Shown here: piece after piece, positions 8,701 to 13,842 of the stretch
Position numbering within the stretch: the first letter of the stretch is position 1
How the letters are laid out: every line of letters begins with the position of its first letter
The notes under the pieces: generated by a model
The model's input: the letters and a program-made list of their open reading frames with translations, nothing else
Told to the model about the DNA's origin: nothing
The model's database searches: none
Made by a program: the position numbers and the translations under genes
NCBI GenBank assembly: GCA_900756575.1
Contig: CAAEKQ010000133.1
Coordinates: 1-19,408, forward strand
Origin: an uncultured Oscillospiraceae bacterium
GTDB lineage: Bacteria; Bacillota; Clostridia; Oscillospirales; Oscillospiraceae
Direction of reading: 5' to 3'
DNA length: 19,408 nt

Positions 8701-10190
8701 CAGGGAATCAGAACGTGAGGATTTGCATATCGGGCGGCCTTTCCGGCTGAAATCCGAATCCCTTCGTCCGCATACCAGGCGGAATACTGCACGCCACCTG
8801 CCTCAATGCCATAGCCGCCGTGATACTGCGTCCTGAGGAACGGAACCAGATCGGAAATAGGCTTGCCCTTGGAAAACTCGGAGACAATGTTCATTCGGCT
8901 GTCTGCGGTATTGCTGCCAAAGCGCAGGAACTGGTCGATAACTGCCTGAGAAACGGAAAAAGCGGAGGGCATTGCGTGCTCCGCTTCGTCGATTCTCCGT
9001 ATTTGTTCTGCTTCACTGGGCGGAACGTCCATCAGGTTCAGGAGGGAAAGCTGTTCCGCCCCATCGAAATCCAGATGCAGATCAGCTCTGCCTGAATGAT
9101 CTCCTCCGCCTGAGCTTTCAGGCTGTTCATGTGCCGGACCCACCCCAGCTGATCCGTCTCCTTGTTCGGGGGCGGATTCTTCCTGAGCAGTTCGGTCATC
9201 AGCTGCTCCATCCGCTGGGATGCGGTGCGCTGAACTTCCTGAAGATGCGGGAACAGCTGCTCGGTCAAGCACAGGTGGCTGTAGGTCAGCTCCCGGTGCT
9301 CCCGAAGAAACGCTCTCCGCATGCTCCCGTACCGGCCCAGGGGTTCCGACTGGCTCTGGCTCATTTGGAGGTTGGGGATCAGATAATCGCCCTGCTGTGT
9401 GTAGGTCAGTTCTGTCATGATAGTGGCTCCTTTCTCGCTCATAGGTACGAATGGCTGCTTCTATTTCCCGAAATACCTGCCCGGAGATGCTGCTGACTGC
9501 GGTACCCAGGGTATTGGCCGCTGCCTGGGTATTGAAATCAAAGATGCCCTGGAAATCCGTGTAGGAAAAGAAGGTGTTGGGGTTGTCGGTGCATCGGGTA
9601 TAGAGGGCATAGCGAATGCTATTGGCGGCGGTCATCCGGAAGGTATCTCCCACGGCAGCGCTATCATACTGCGAAAGATAGCAATCCGCAAGGATGCCGA
9701 TCAGCTCAGGCGCATTGCGCTCCCAATAGTCCCCGGCAAGAACCTCCGCAATCTCCGTGAGCTGCATCAGCAGCCCATCGGTACCGGCGACCCCAAAGGC
9801 GCGCTCCAGGGCGGCCATAACCGGGATGTGAAATTCATCCCGCATTTCCCACTGGGGCAGCGGGCGGGAATTCTGGCGAACACCGGTATCTGAAACATCA
9901 AAGACGTATCGGAGCCTTGGCGTGTCTCCATTGGAATCCAGCAGCGCAATTCCCTTGGAGCCACGCTTGATATAGCGGCCCATGGTGTTGTTCCACAGCC
10001 CATATTCTGCACAGGCGGTGGCGTCCGGGCGCTGCTTATAGATCATCAGCTGATCGGCAAAGGGATATTTGTAGAGCCGGGCCGCCATGGTGAGAAAGCC
10101 CGTCCAGGGCTCCCAGCCGCTGGTGATTTGCTCCGAGGCATCTTTCGCCATCCGGGCATAATACTCCATTTTTTCAGTTCGTTCTGGCAT
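2766..10190 (-). CDS. Giant polyvalent protein: ArdC-like N-terminus, N6-adenine methylase and SNF2-type helicase
   Basis: The start at 10190 (2474 aa) is chosen because AAGGAGG lies 5 nt upstream; an in-frame ATG at 10211 overlaps the preceding stop (ATGA) and is possible. About residues 1-100 resemble the ArdC-like single-strand DNA-binding domain. Residues 258-385 form a Pro/Glu/Ser/Gly-rich linker that overlaps a tnpV frame. Two related accessory domains follow near 448-512 and 673-734. The methylase has motif I EPSMGVGN (987-994) and GNVPFG (Asn1050-Gly1054), an NPPY variant. The helicase has Walker A AHEVGAGKT (1660-1668), a DEAH box (1825-1828), a TGTPVSNS motif and motif VI QRNGRIIRQ (from 2153). 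The C-terminal 250 residues look like a coiled coil. Proteins of this form are a hallmark of clostridial ICEs. Protection or remodelling of transferred DNA is inferred. It is coupled to mobC. Confidence 0.9.
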   Translation of the reverse strand: MPERTEKMEYYARMAKDASEQITSGWEPWTGFLTMAARLYKYPFADQLMIYKQRPDATACAEYGLWNNTMGRYIKRGSKGIALLDSNGDTPRLRYVFDVSDTGVRQNSRPLPQWEMRDEFHIPVMAALERAFGVAGTDGLLMQLTEIAEVLAGDYWERNAPELIGILADCYLSQYDSAAVGDTFRMTAANSIRYALYTRCTDNPNTFFSYTDFQGIFDFNTQAAANTLGTAVSSISGQVFREIEAAIRTYERERSHYHDRTDLHTAGRLSDPQPPNEPEPVGTPGPVREHAESVSSGAPGADLQPPVLDRAAVPASSGSSAHRIPADGAADDRTAQEESAPEQGDGSAGVGPAHEQPESSGGGDHSGRADLHLDFDGAEQLSLLNLMDVPPSEAEQIRRIDEAEHAMPSAFSVSQAVIDQFLRFGSNTADSRMNIVSEFSKGKPISDLVPFLRTQYHGGYGIEAGGVQYSAWYADEGIRISAGKAARYANPHVLIPWETAAQRIEELLLEGSFATNLEVVEAPTHERAQLASSLWNVQRDRSALARESGYLSELAALADGVYPEAVQKIAAALGDPIRRDALIAEYQVFNAALAQEPQLLAFRNRDTAWLAAALPELPMPRKDYPATLPELPAVSSFITTDEINMAIASHGSGMAGGRHRIYAYFETHALRANRAAFLKQEYGIGGDAPALSGAPHSSEDHDSKGICFKKAGCENVLLSWPSLAKRIGELMENRRYLTEDELTQLDDWEYDVEQDLTEDSEEANAIVEAESTAETSWEPQPGQAVYLDDTRYLIESAGLFDVHLTDDTQTYPITRVESKERLPSLARLDERNNPLFEAPALASVPISVEPDVTVEQAEIPENTALPAENFHITDDHLGEGGPKTKFRRNLDAIRLLKELEQDNRQASAEEQGILSQYVGWGGLADAFDERKTDWASEFQELSAALTPEEYADARASTLNAHYTSPTVIRAIYDAVEQLGFHTGNILEPSMGVGNFFGMLPDSMAGSNLYGVELDSISGRIAKQLYPNADITVAGFETTDRRDFFDLAIGNVPFGNYKVNDRPYNKLGYSIHNYFFAKAIDQVRPGGIIAFVTSRYTMDSANMEARKYIAQRAELLGAIRLPNNAFRANAGTDVVSDILFLQKREQPIDLEPDWVHLGMAEDGLPLSSYYLAHPEMVLGTLTSESTQYGKASLTVLPLEGADLSVQLSEAISHIHGSYQAVQLDSMVLEPETKAIPADPNVKNFSYTVVDGEVYFRENSVMTPVTLNQTAKERMKGMVALRQTLEELIAYQLEDYPSDAISAKQQELNTAYDAFSAKYGLINDRANAKLFDQDSSYYLLCSLENLDENGALKSKADIFTKRTIRPTKAITSADTPSEALAISIGERGKVDLPYMSELLGAPGDYGPIIQALHGVIFKDPMASDDLEQGWQTADEYLSGNVRDKLRIARLAAEKDAAFTVNVEALEKAQPKDLDASEIDVRLGATWIDPKYIQQFMVETFDTPFYLRRNIQVQYANVTAEWRISGKSDVSYNDVAAYTTFGTARANAYKILEETLNLKDVRIYDTVEDAEGKQKRILNKKETTLAQQKQQAIKDAFSTWVWKEPQRREALVTRYNELFNSTRPREYDGSHIVFGGMNPEITLREHQRGAIAHVLYGGNTLLAHEVGAGKTFEMAASAMESKRLGLCQKSLFVVPNHLTGQWASEFLTLYPSAKLLVATKKDFETARRKKFCSRIATGDYDAVIIGHSQFEKIPISPERQQRLLQEQIDELTETIESMKYRSGERFTVKQMEKTRKSLQARLEKLTDTQRKDDVIYFEQLGVDRLFVDEAHAYKNLFLYTKMRNVAGLSTSEAQKSSDMFMKCRYMDELTGGRGINFATGTPVSNSMTELYTMQRYLQYSTLQRMGLGHFDCWASTFGETTTAIELAPEGTGYRARTRFAKFFNLPELMNMFKEIADIKTADQLDLPRPEAKYETIVVEPSELQQEMVQSLSQRAAAVHAGIVDSSVDNMLCITNDGRKIGLDQRLMNPMLPDDPNSKLNACVRKVLDIYEAGQADKLTQLIFCDLSTPKNDGNFNVYEDIKGKLLASGVLESEIAFIHDADTDAKKTALFSKVRSGDVRILLGSTQKMGAGTNVQDRLIAVHHLDVGWKPADLTQRNGRIIRQGNRNPEVQIYNYVTNGTFDAYLFQTLENKQKFISQIMTSKSPVRACEDVDEQALSFAEIKALCAGNPAIKEKMDLDIEVARLKVLRADHLSQQYRLEDRLLKYFPAEIEKYQNLVSSLTVDVQTAQNHPTPAEGFVGIELQGKSFAEKEPAGEALLAACKSYTGAENIQIGSYRGFQVELDYDHFQNAFLAVLHGQLRHAVTLGADARGNLTRLDNALSKIPSRIEAANAQLENLYNQQAAAKEELGKPFPQEQELQQKSARLAELDAELSMDSPEEPETPAPEERPSVLKELRERMAQLADSRSGDDMEVAL
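9038..9418 (-). CDS. tnpV: TnpV-family protein nested inside the helicase gene in another frame
   Basis: A 126-residue frame lies wholly inside the giant helicase gene, on the same strand but shifted. Its ATG at 9418 has AAGGAG 8 nt upstream, better than many ordinary starts here. The protein fits the transposon-encoded TnpV family in order: TELTYTQQGDYLIPNL, a GRYGSMRRAFLREHR segment, a middle helix (LFPHLQEVQRTASQRMEQL), then DQLGWVRHMNSLKAQAEEI near the C-terminus. The last residues, about WISMGRNSFPS, run beyond the usual family end. TnpV function is not established. The overlapped part of the helicase is a low-complexity linker, as expected if it arose by reading tnpV DNA out of frame. 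The homology is from memory of the family pattern, but the match is extensive. Confidence 0.75.
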   Translation of the reverse strand: MTELTYTQQGDYLIPNLQMSQSQSEPLGRYGSMRRAFLREHRELTYSHLCLTEQLFPHLQEVQRTASQRMEQLMTELLRKNPPPNKETDQLGWVRHMNSLKAQAEEIIQAELICIWISMGRNSFPS

Positions 10191-10207
10191 GATTTCCTCC
10201 TTCCGGT

Positions 10208-10420
10208 TCATGGAATCAGATTGAGATCATCAAAGGCGGCGTCGGAGATGGATTGGAGCTTTCGGATCGTAGACTCCATCAGGCAACGCAGCTCCGTTTC
10301 GTCCGGCTCCAGTAGAGCCATGGTGCGCCGGATTCCGCGGATGGAGCCGCAGCGGGTCTCGGTGCCGTAGAGCAGGATCATCATCCGTTCGCCCTGACTG
10401 AGGCTTATTCCAGTTCCCAT
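10208..10420 (-). CDS. Transposon-transfer assisting protein (TTRAP-like), 70 aa
   Basis: This small protein fits the TTRAP family found beside the big helicase in Tn1549-like elements. The pattern is a short lead (ISLSQGERMMILLYGTET), a central helix (IRGIRRTMALL) and a C-terminal helix with STIRKLQSISDAAFDDLNL. The ATG at 10420 follows AAGG by about 7 nt and overlaps the end of the YodL gene; Met13 or Met14 are weaker choices. Its TGA overlaps an ATG of the helicase gene (ATGA), so the three genes are probably translated together. The family name reflects association with transfer; no biochemical activity can be read from the sequence. Confidence 0.7.
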   Translation of the reverse strand: MGTGISLSQGERMMILLYGTETRCGSIRGIRRTMALLEPDETELRCLMESTIRKLQSISDAAFDDLNLIP

Positions 10421-11004
10421 GTGTCCGCCTTTCTGTCGGTCCGCCGTGGAACCGTTCCGGTATTGTGCAGCTGTTCCAGCACGGAGGGCTTGTCCTCCAA
10501 TGCCTTGGCCTGCTCCGATTTTCCATTGTTGATGATGCCATCCAGCATCCCATAGTCGTCTTCCAGATATAGTTCGGCGCAGCGGAGGTATTCCTCGGGC
10601 TCGAGAAAATCAGGCAGCTCCTTGAAGCCGATGGAATCCACATAGTGACTGGACATCTGGCCGTGGATTTTCATCAGCACAATGTCGCTGACAGAGAGGC
10701 TGCGGCCCGGATAGTCCTGGGGCTGCTCCAGATTAAACTGCTGGAACAGTTGCTCCAGCATCCAGTTCATGTCGCTGATTTTCGGAAGTGTGCCGGTATA
10801 GACGGTTTCATAGTGCTGGAACTCTGGCTTTCCGCCCTGTCTGCGCAGTGTATCGTAGGAGAGAAAGAGACGTTTGCGGTTCGCAGGTTCGGAGGGCATT
10901 TGAAGGATGGCATAGCTGTCCTCCGGGCTCCTGAGAAAAGAGAGCAGCCGGGCCTGTGCCTCGGTGATTTTGGTTTTGGTAGTTCGTTTTTCTGGATCGT
11001 TCAT
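10405..11004 (-). CDS. YodL domain protein (199 aa)
   Basis: The ATG at 11004 has AAAGGA upstream; the open frame reaches back to 11100 without a ribosome site. The central part (about residues 65-145) matches the YodL domain: YETVYTGTLP, then NLEQPQDYPGRSLSVSDIVLMK and HYVDSIGFKELPDFL. The N-terminus is Lys/Thr-rich and the last 30 residues are polar and probably disordered. YodL domains are common in ICE operons and often lie next to or fused with the giant helicase-type proteins; their activity is unknown. The gene overlaps the TTRAP start, and the gap upstream (11005-11124) holds no clear gene or promoter. Confidence 0.8.
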   Translation of the reverse strand: MNDPEKRTTKTKITEAQARLLSFLRSPEDSYAILQMPSEPANRKRLFLSYDTLRRQGGKPEFQHYETVYTGTLPKISDMNWMLEQLFQQFNLEQPQDYPGRSLSVSDIVLMKIHGQMSSHYVDSIGFKELPDFLEPEEYLRCAELYLEDDYGMLDGIINNGKSEQAKALEDKPSVLEQLHNTGTVPRRTDRKADTWELE

Positions 11005-11124
11005 ATGGATTTTCCTTTCTGATGTCCGAAGATAAAAGTATGATTTTGCGGCTCCGGGTACTCTGGCACATAGCCATCCGTTTCCCGGATAAAAAGTCAT
11101 TGGAAATACAGCGCGATTGATGCC

Positions 11125-11514
11125 CTATTTTCGGACACGGAGCCGCTGTTTTCGCTTGCTGATTCGGTCCTGCTTTGCCTTTACCTTCCTTGCACAGCTT
11201 CTACAATACTTTGCCCGTGACGATCTGGAACGGAAACGGGCACCGCAGACTGTGCAGCGCTTATCATCGGCGCGGGGCAGCAATTCCGCTTCCAGTGCGC
11301 GATCCAAAGGAAGTACAGCGGCACGGAAGTATTTGCAGTTTACGGACAGGGAGTGCGCCTGAATGCAGGGAACGTATTCGCCGTGATCCAGAAGCAGACA
11401 GTTGCCGCGATCCTTGTTGCAGCAGCGGTTTGTGAGCTTTCTTACCTTGCGGTACTGCTCCGGTGTGAGCTTTGGGAGGGTGCGGTAAATTCTTTTAACA
11501 TTGGGAGACTTCAT
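11125..11514 (-). CDS. Cysteine-rich VLP domain protein (129 aa)
   Basis: The start is ATG at 11514 with GGAG 5 nt upstream. The first half has paired cysteines (TNRCCNKDRGNCLLLD, then C-x17-C around YVPC...NCKYF) followed by FRAAVLPLDRALEAELL, the VLP stretch that names the family. The second half is a probable zinc ribbon, CTVCGARF...YCRSCARK, ending in a basic tail. Nucleic-acid binding is a plausible guess; the family has no proven role. It is a standard member of clostridial ICE operons near the YodL and helicase genes. A 15-codon frame with a stronger ribosome site overlaps its start. Confidence 0.85.
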   Translation of the reverse strand: MKSPNVKRIYRTLPKLTPEQYRKVRKLTNRCCNKDRGNCLLLDHGEYVPCIQAHSLSVNCKYFRAAVLPLDRALEAELLPRADDKRCTVCGARFRSRSSRAKYCRSCARKVKAKQDRISKRKQRLRVRK

Positions 11515-11542
11515 TGTTTCTCCGGTGGTTCTTTTGACACAT
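11495..11542 (-). CDS. Possible 15-residue leader peptide overlapping the VLP gene start
   Basis: ATG at 11542 has AAGGAGG 8 nt upstream, the strongest ribosome site in this gap. The frame reads MCQKNHRRNNEVSQC and stops 20 nt inside the Cys-rich VLP gene in another frame. It could be a leader that loads ribosomes for the overlapping gene by stop-start coupling. It could also be the original N-terminus of the VLP protein, separated by a frameshift. The site lies just after the kinase-gene terminator. Confidence 0.35.
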   Translation of the reverse strand: MCQKNHRRNNEVSQC

Positions 11543-11560
11543 GCGTTTGGCCTCCTTGGG

Positions 11561-11605
11561 AAAATAAAAAGGCACCATGTACAACGTTCTGTCATACATG
11601 GTGCC
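11561..11605 (-). terminator. Strong Rho-independent terminator after the kinase gene
   Basis: A perfect 11-bp inverted repeat, GGCACCATGTA at 11571-11581 and its complement at 11595-11605, with a 13-nt loop, is followed on the minus strand by TTTTTATTTT (11570-11561). It lies 30 nt after the kinase stop. RNA from the upstream transfer genes or the kinase would be expected to stop here, before the Cys-rich VLP gene. Confidence 0.8.
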
Positions 11606-11634
11606 AAGGTGATGATTAAATTCAATTAGCGGTA

Positions 11635-12723
11635 TTATTCCAGAATTCTTTCGGCCTGTGACCGGACGATTGCTCCCAATGCATCCAGTCGCGCCTGATC
11701 CGCCCGAATCTCCGAATGCTGCCGGAAGGAGAACTCCCGCAGCTCCTCCACATCTCTGCAAAGCTCCGGGGTCAGCATACCTCTTGCAGTTGCAACAAAA
11801 TCAGTGCCGATCCGGGGCTTGCAGGTGCCGATGCACCATGGGAGATTTTCAAGCTGAGACTGATCCATATCGAACAGCAGGCTGCGGTTGTGGTCGAATA
11901 CCGGGGCCATGCGCTGAATCTCCAGCGTTTGATTGTCCACCAGCACGCCGAAGTTCCCGAGGTGCCGATCCACATTCAGAATCAGCGCGTCCAGCACGCA
12001 CATTCTGCGGAACTCGTCTCCGAAGCCCAATTCCTCAAAACGGCGCAGGATTCCGGAGATGCTCCGTTCCCGCTGGGGAAGCATATCATGAGCCTTGACC
12101 AGTCCCAACTGCTCGCTGGTGAACAGTCTGCATTTGCTGACCAGGCGGTCATGATAAAAGCCCAGGTCATAGCGTACAACCTCCGGACAGACCCGTTCTG
12201 CCACCTGAGTTGCAAGGAACTCCGACAGCGGCTCTACCTCGAAGGTGTCGCTGCCACATTTGTATAGAAAGATATCCTGCCCTTCCCGGACCCAGCACTT
12301 TGCAAAATACCCGTCCGTGCCGAACTCAGGCGATGTGGAGGAAAGGCTGGTTCCGCCGGGGCGACCATCAAAGGCGGCTGCCGACACCAGCTCATCAAAG
12401 GGGTTCCGGTAGAGAGATACGTCGGCCCAGCACAGGCCGGAATCTTCGGGCTTGACCCAGAGAGTGTCATTCAGGGAAAGCGCATGGGTGATGTTCAGGA
12501 AGCCCTCCAGGTCGTTGCATCCATAGCGTTCCAGCAGCTCGGTAATGTGCTTCCTATGCTTGGGAGCTTGCCGCCCACGGAGATAATCCGTCAGGTCGTA
12601 ATAGCCATAAGGCCGTTTCGGGGAATACCATTCCAGTTCGCAGCATTCTACTTCATCAAACTCGTTTTTCTGCGCAGTGAATAAAAGCCACGGTGTGTCC
12701 TGATTCATGAGCAAGTACTGCAT
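11635..12723 (-). CDS. HipA-like serine/threonine kinase, without a HipB partner
   Basis: The ATG at 12723 follows AAGGG by 8 nt (362 aa); a GTG ten codons upstream is an alternative. The protein matches HipA/CtkA-type kinases of Firmicutes elements. Visible parts are a DGYFAKCWV strand, a candidate ATP-binding lysine at 155 (FLYKCGS), the catalytic loop NVDRHLGNFG with Asp252 and Asn257, and the metal-binding Asp277 in VFDHNRSLLFD. HipA toxins phosphorylate translation factors such as glutamyl-tRNA synthetase and slow growth; other family members have different targets. No HipB-like antitoxin lies next to it. It has its own promoter and terminator and splits the transfer genes into two blocks, so it looks like cargo. 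Whether it is a toxin, a defence kinase or an ICE regulator is open. Confidence 0.75.
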   Translation of the reverse strand: MQYLLMNQDTPWLLFTAQKNEFDEVECCELEWYSPKRPYGYYDLTDYLRGRQAPKHRKHITELLERYGCNDLEGFLNITHALSLNDTLWVKPEDSGLCWADVSLYRNPFDELVSAAAFDGRPGGTSLSSTSPEFGTDGYFAKCWVREGQDIFLYKCGSDTFEVEPLSEFLATQVAERVCPEVVRYDLGFYHDRLVSKCRLFTSEQLGLVKAHDMLPQRERSISGILRRFEELGFGDEFRRMCVLDALILNVDRHLGNFGVLVDNQTLEIQRMAPVFDHNRSLLFDMDQSQLENLPWCIGTCKPRIGTDFVATARGMLTPELCRDVEELREFSFRQHSEIRADQARLDALGAIVRSQAERILE

Positions 12724-12765
12724 TTTGGATTCCCTTCTTTCATCTGATTTCACTATTTACAGTTT

Positions 12766-12793
12766 ATCATAGTCTACGGCTCGATTCAAGCAA
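12766..12793 (-). promoter_or_regulatory. Promoter for the HipA-like kinase
   Basis: TTGCTT (12793-12788) and TATGAT (12771-12766) are 16 nt apart on the minus strand. A second combination, TTGAAT with TAAACT at 17 nt, overlaps it. The predicted start near 12759 gives a leader of about 36 nt. This is one of few promoter-like stretches on the minus strand and suggests the kinase is expressed independently of the transfer operon. Confidence 0.5.
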
Positions 12794-12799
12794 TCGGTG

Positions 12800-12822
12800 T
12801 GATCCTTCGCACAGAAGGATCA
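12800..12822 (-). terminator. Perfect 9-bp hairpin after the DUF4366 gene
   Basis: TGATCCTTC (12800-12808) and GAAGGATCA (12814-12822) form a perfect stem with a 5-nt loop, 7 nt past the DUF4366 stop and just upstream of the kinase promoter. No U-run follows on the minus strand, so it is a weak terminator at best; an RNA 3'-end stabiliser or an operator near the kinase promoter are alternatives. Confidence 0.4.
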
Positions 12823-12829
12823 TTGTCAA

Positions 12830-13606
12830 TTATTCGTCATCTTCCTCCACATCCTCTTCCGGGAACTCATACCCGCCGTGCATCTCATAATCCCCATCAG
12901 GGTCCGGGCGCACCTGCTGGGCGGCCTTTTTGCGCTTGAGCCGGGTCAGGGCAAAGCCAATCCCGCCGACAGCCACTGCGCCCAGAAGAATCAGGCTGGG
13001 CAGCACATTGGTTTTGGATGCGGCTTCCGGTTCCTCGGCGGCGGGCGTTACGGTGGGTTCCGGTTCTTCCGGCTCCGGCTCCACTTCCTTTATTTCCTCT
13101 GACTGATTCAGATATTCATTGGCGGTATCTTCATCCATGAGAGAAAGCAGATCTGATTCATCCACCTGATTGAGGAAATGAACCGTATTGTTTCCGTCCA
13201 CGTCACGGTCAATAATCAGGTAAAAGTAATTGCCGGACTTTGTGACCAGGGTGATGAACTGCTTGCCCTCGCCGGTGGCAGTGCCGTAGTCATCAACCAA
13301 GGTCAGGTTGCCCTCGGGAGTCAGGCCATTGTCAGCAGATTCCTCCGGAACCGCTTCCTCGGCGGCAACAGGTTCCGGCTCTGGTTCCACCTCGGGCTCC
13401 GGTGCAGATTCCTCGGCGTGTGTTTCCTCCGGTTCCGCTTCTGCTTCAGGTTCCTCCTGCAGTTTCTCGTTGATTTCTTCAGTTTCCACTGTTTCCTCGA
13501 CTATGCTGCCATCCTCATCGGACATAGCCGATACCGGGACAGCAAAGGCCACGATGCAGAGAATCAGGCTCAGCATCAGGGCGACAACTCGGATTTTATG
13601 CTTCAT
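12830..13606 (-). CDS. DUF4366 membrane-anchored surface protein (258 aa)
   Basis: The start at 13606 has AAGGAGG 9 nt upstream and lies inside the end of the DUF4315 gene. A Sec signal peptide is clear (MKHKIRVV, a hydrophobic core and VPVSA before the likely cut). A long Glu/Pro-rich stretch follows (about residues 30-95), then the folded DUF4366 core with GKQFITLVTKSGNYFYLIIDRD and VHFLNQVDE, a second Glu/Pro stretch, a transmembrane helix (VLPSLILLGAVAVGGIGFAL) and a short basic then acidic tail. It should sit in the membrane with its bulk outside. This family is a constant partner of the NlpC/P60 protein and DUF4315 in clostridial ICEs and is probably part of the transfer apparatus, though this is inferred from position. 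Confidence 0.88.
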   Translation of the reverse strand: MKHKIRVVALMLSLILCIVAFAVPVSAMSDEDGSIVEETVETEEINEKLQEEPEAEAEPEETHAEESAPEPEVEPEPEPVAAEEAVPEESADNGLTPEGNLTLVDDYGTATGEGKQFITLVTKSGNYFYLIIDRDVDGNNTVHFLNQVDESDLLSLMDEDTANEYLNQSEEIKEVEPEPEEPEPTVTPAAEEPEAASKTNVLPSLILLGAVAVGGIGFALTRLKRKKAAQQVRPDPDGDYEMHGGYEFPEEDVEEDDE

Positions 13607-13826
13607 GAAATTCGTCCTCCTTCGTGGGTACTTCCGTGGTGCGCTGACGCAGCAGCTCTGCCAGTGCTTCAGGCGTAAGGCTGACGCTCCGTACCAGGTC
13701 ACAGATTTGAAGGTTCTCTTCCTCCGTGACCTTCTGCTCCAGTGCTTCCGTCCGGGCGGCCCATTCGTCCCGCTTTTCCCGGGCCTTTTTCAGCTCCAGC
13801 CGGAGCCGGTCTAATTTGTTTGCCAT
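13596..13826 (-). CDS. DUF4315 family protein (76 aa)
   Basis: The ATG at 13826 follows GGAGG by 7 nt; the longer frame to 13904 would overlap the upstream gene. The N-terminal half is a charged coiled coil (KLDRLRLELKKAREKRDEWAA, given here in part), followed by EEENLQICDLVRSVSLTPEAL, the typical DUF4315 segment, and a short polar tail. It overlaps the DUF4366 start by 11 nt, so the two are probably coupled. The function is unknown; it always travels with the wall hydrolase and DUF4366 genes. Confidence 0.85.
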   Translation of the reverse strand: MANKLDRLRLELKKAREKRDEWAARTEALEQKVTEEENLQICDLVRSVSLTPEALAELLRQRTTEVPTKEDEFHEA

Positions 13827-13842
13827 CGTGATTCCTCCGTTC

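Noticed and set aside
12900..13500. Repeated TTCCGG/TCCGGTTC-like motifs resembling a repeat array
   Set aside because: They arise from Glu/Pro codon runs in the DUF4366 protein and have no regular spacer; not a CRISPR array.
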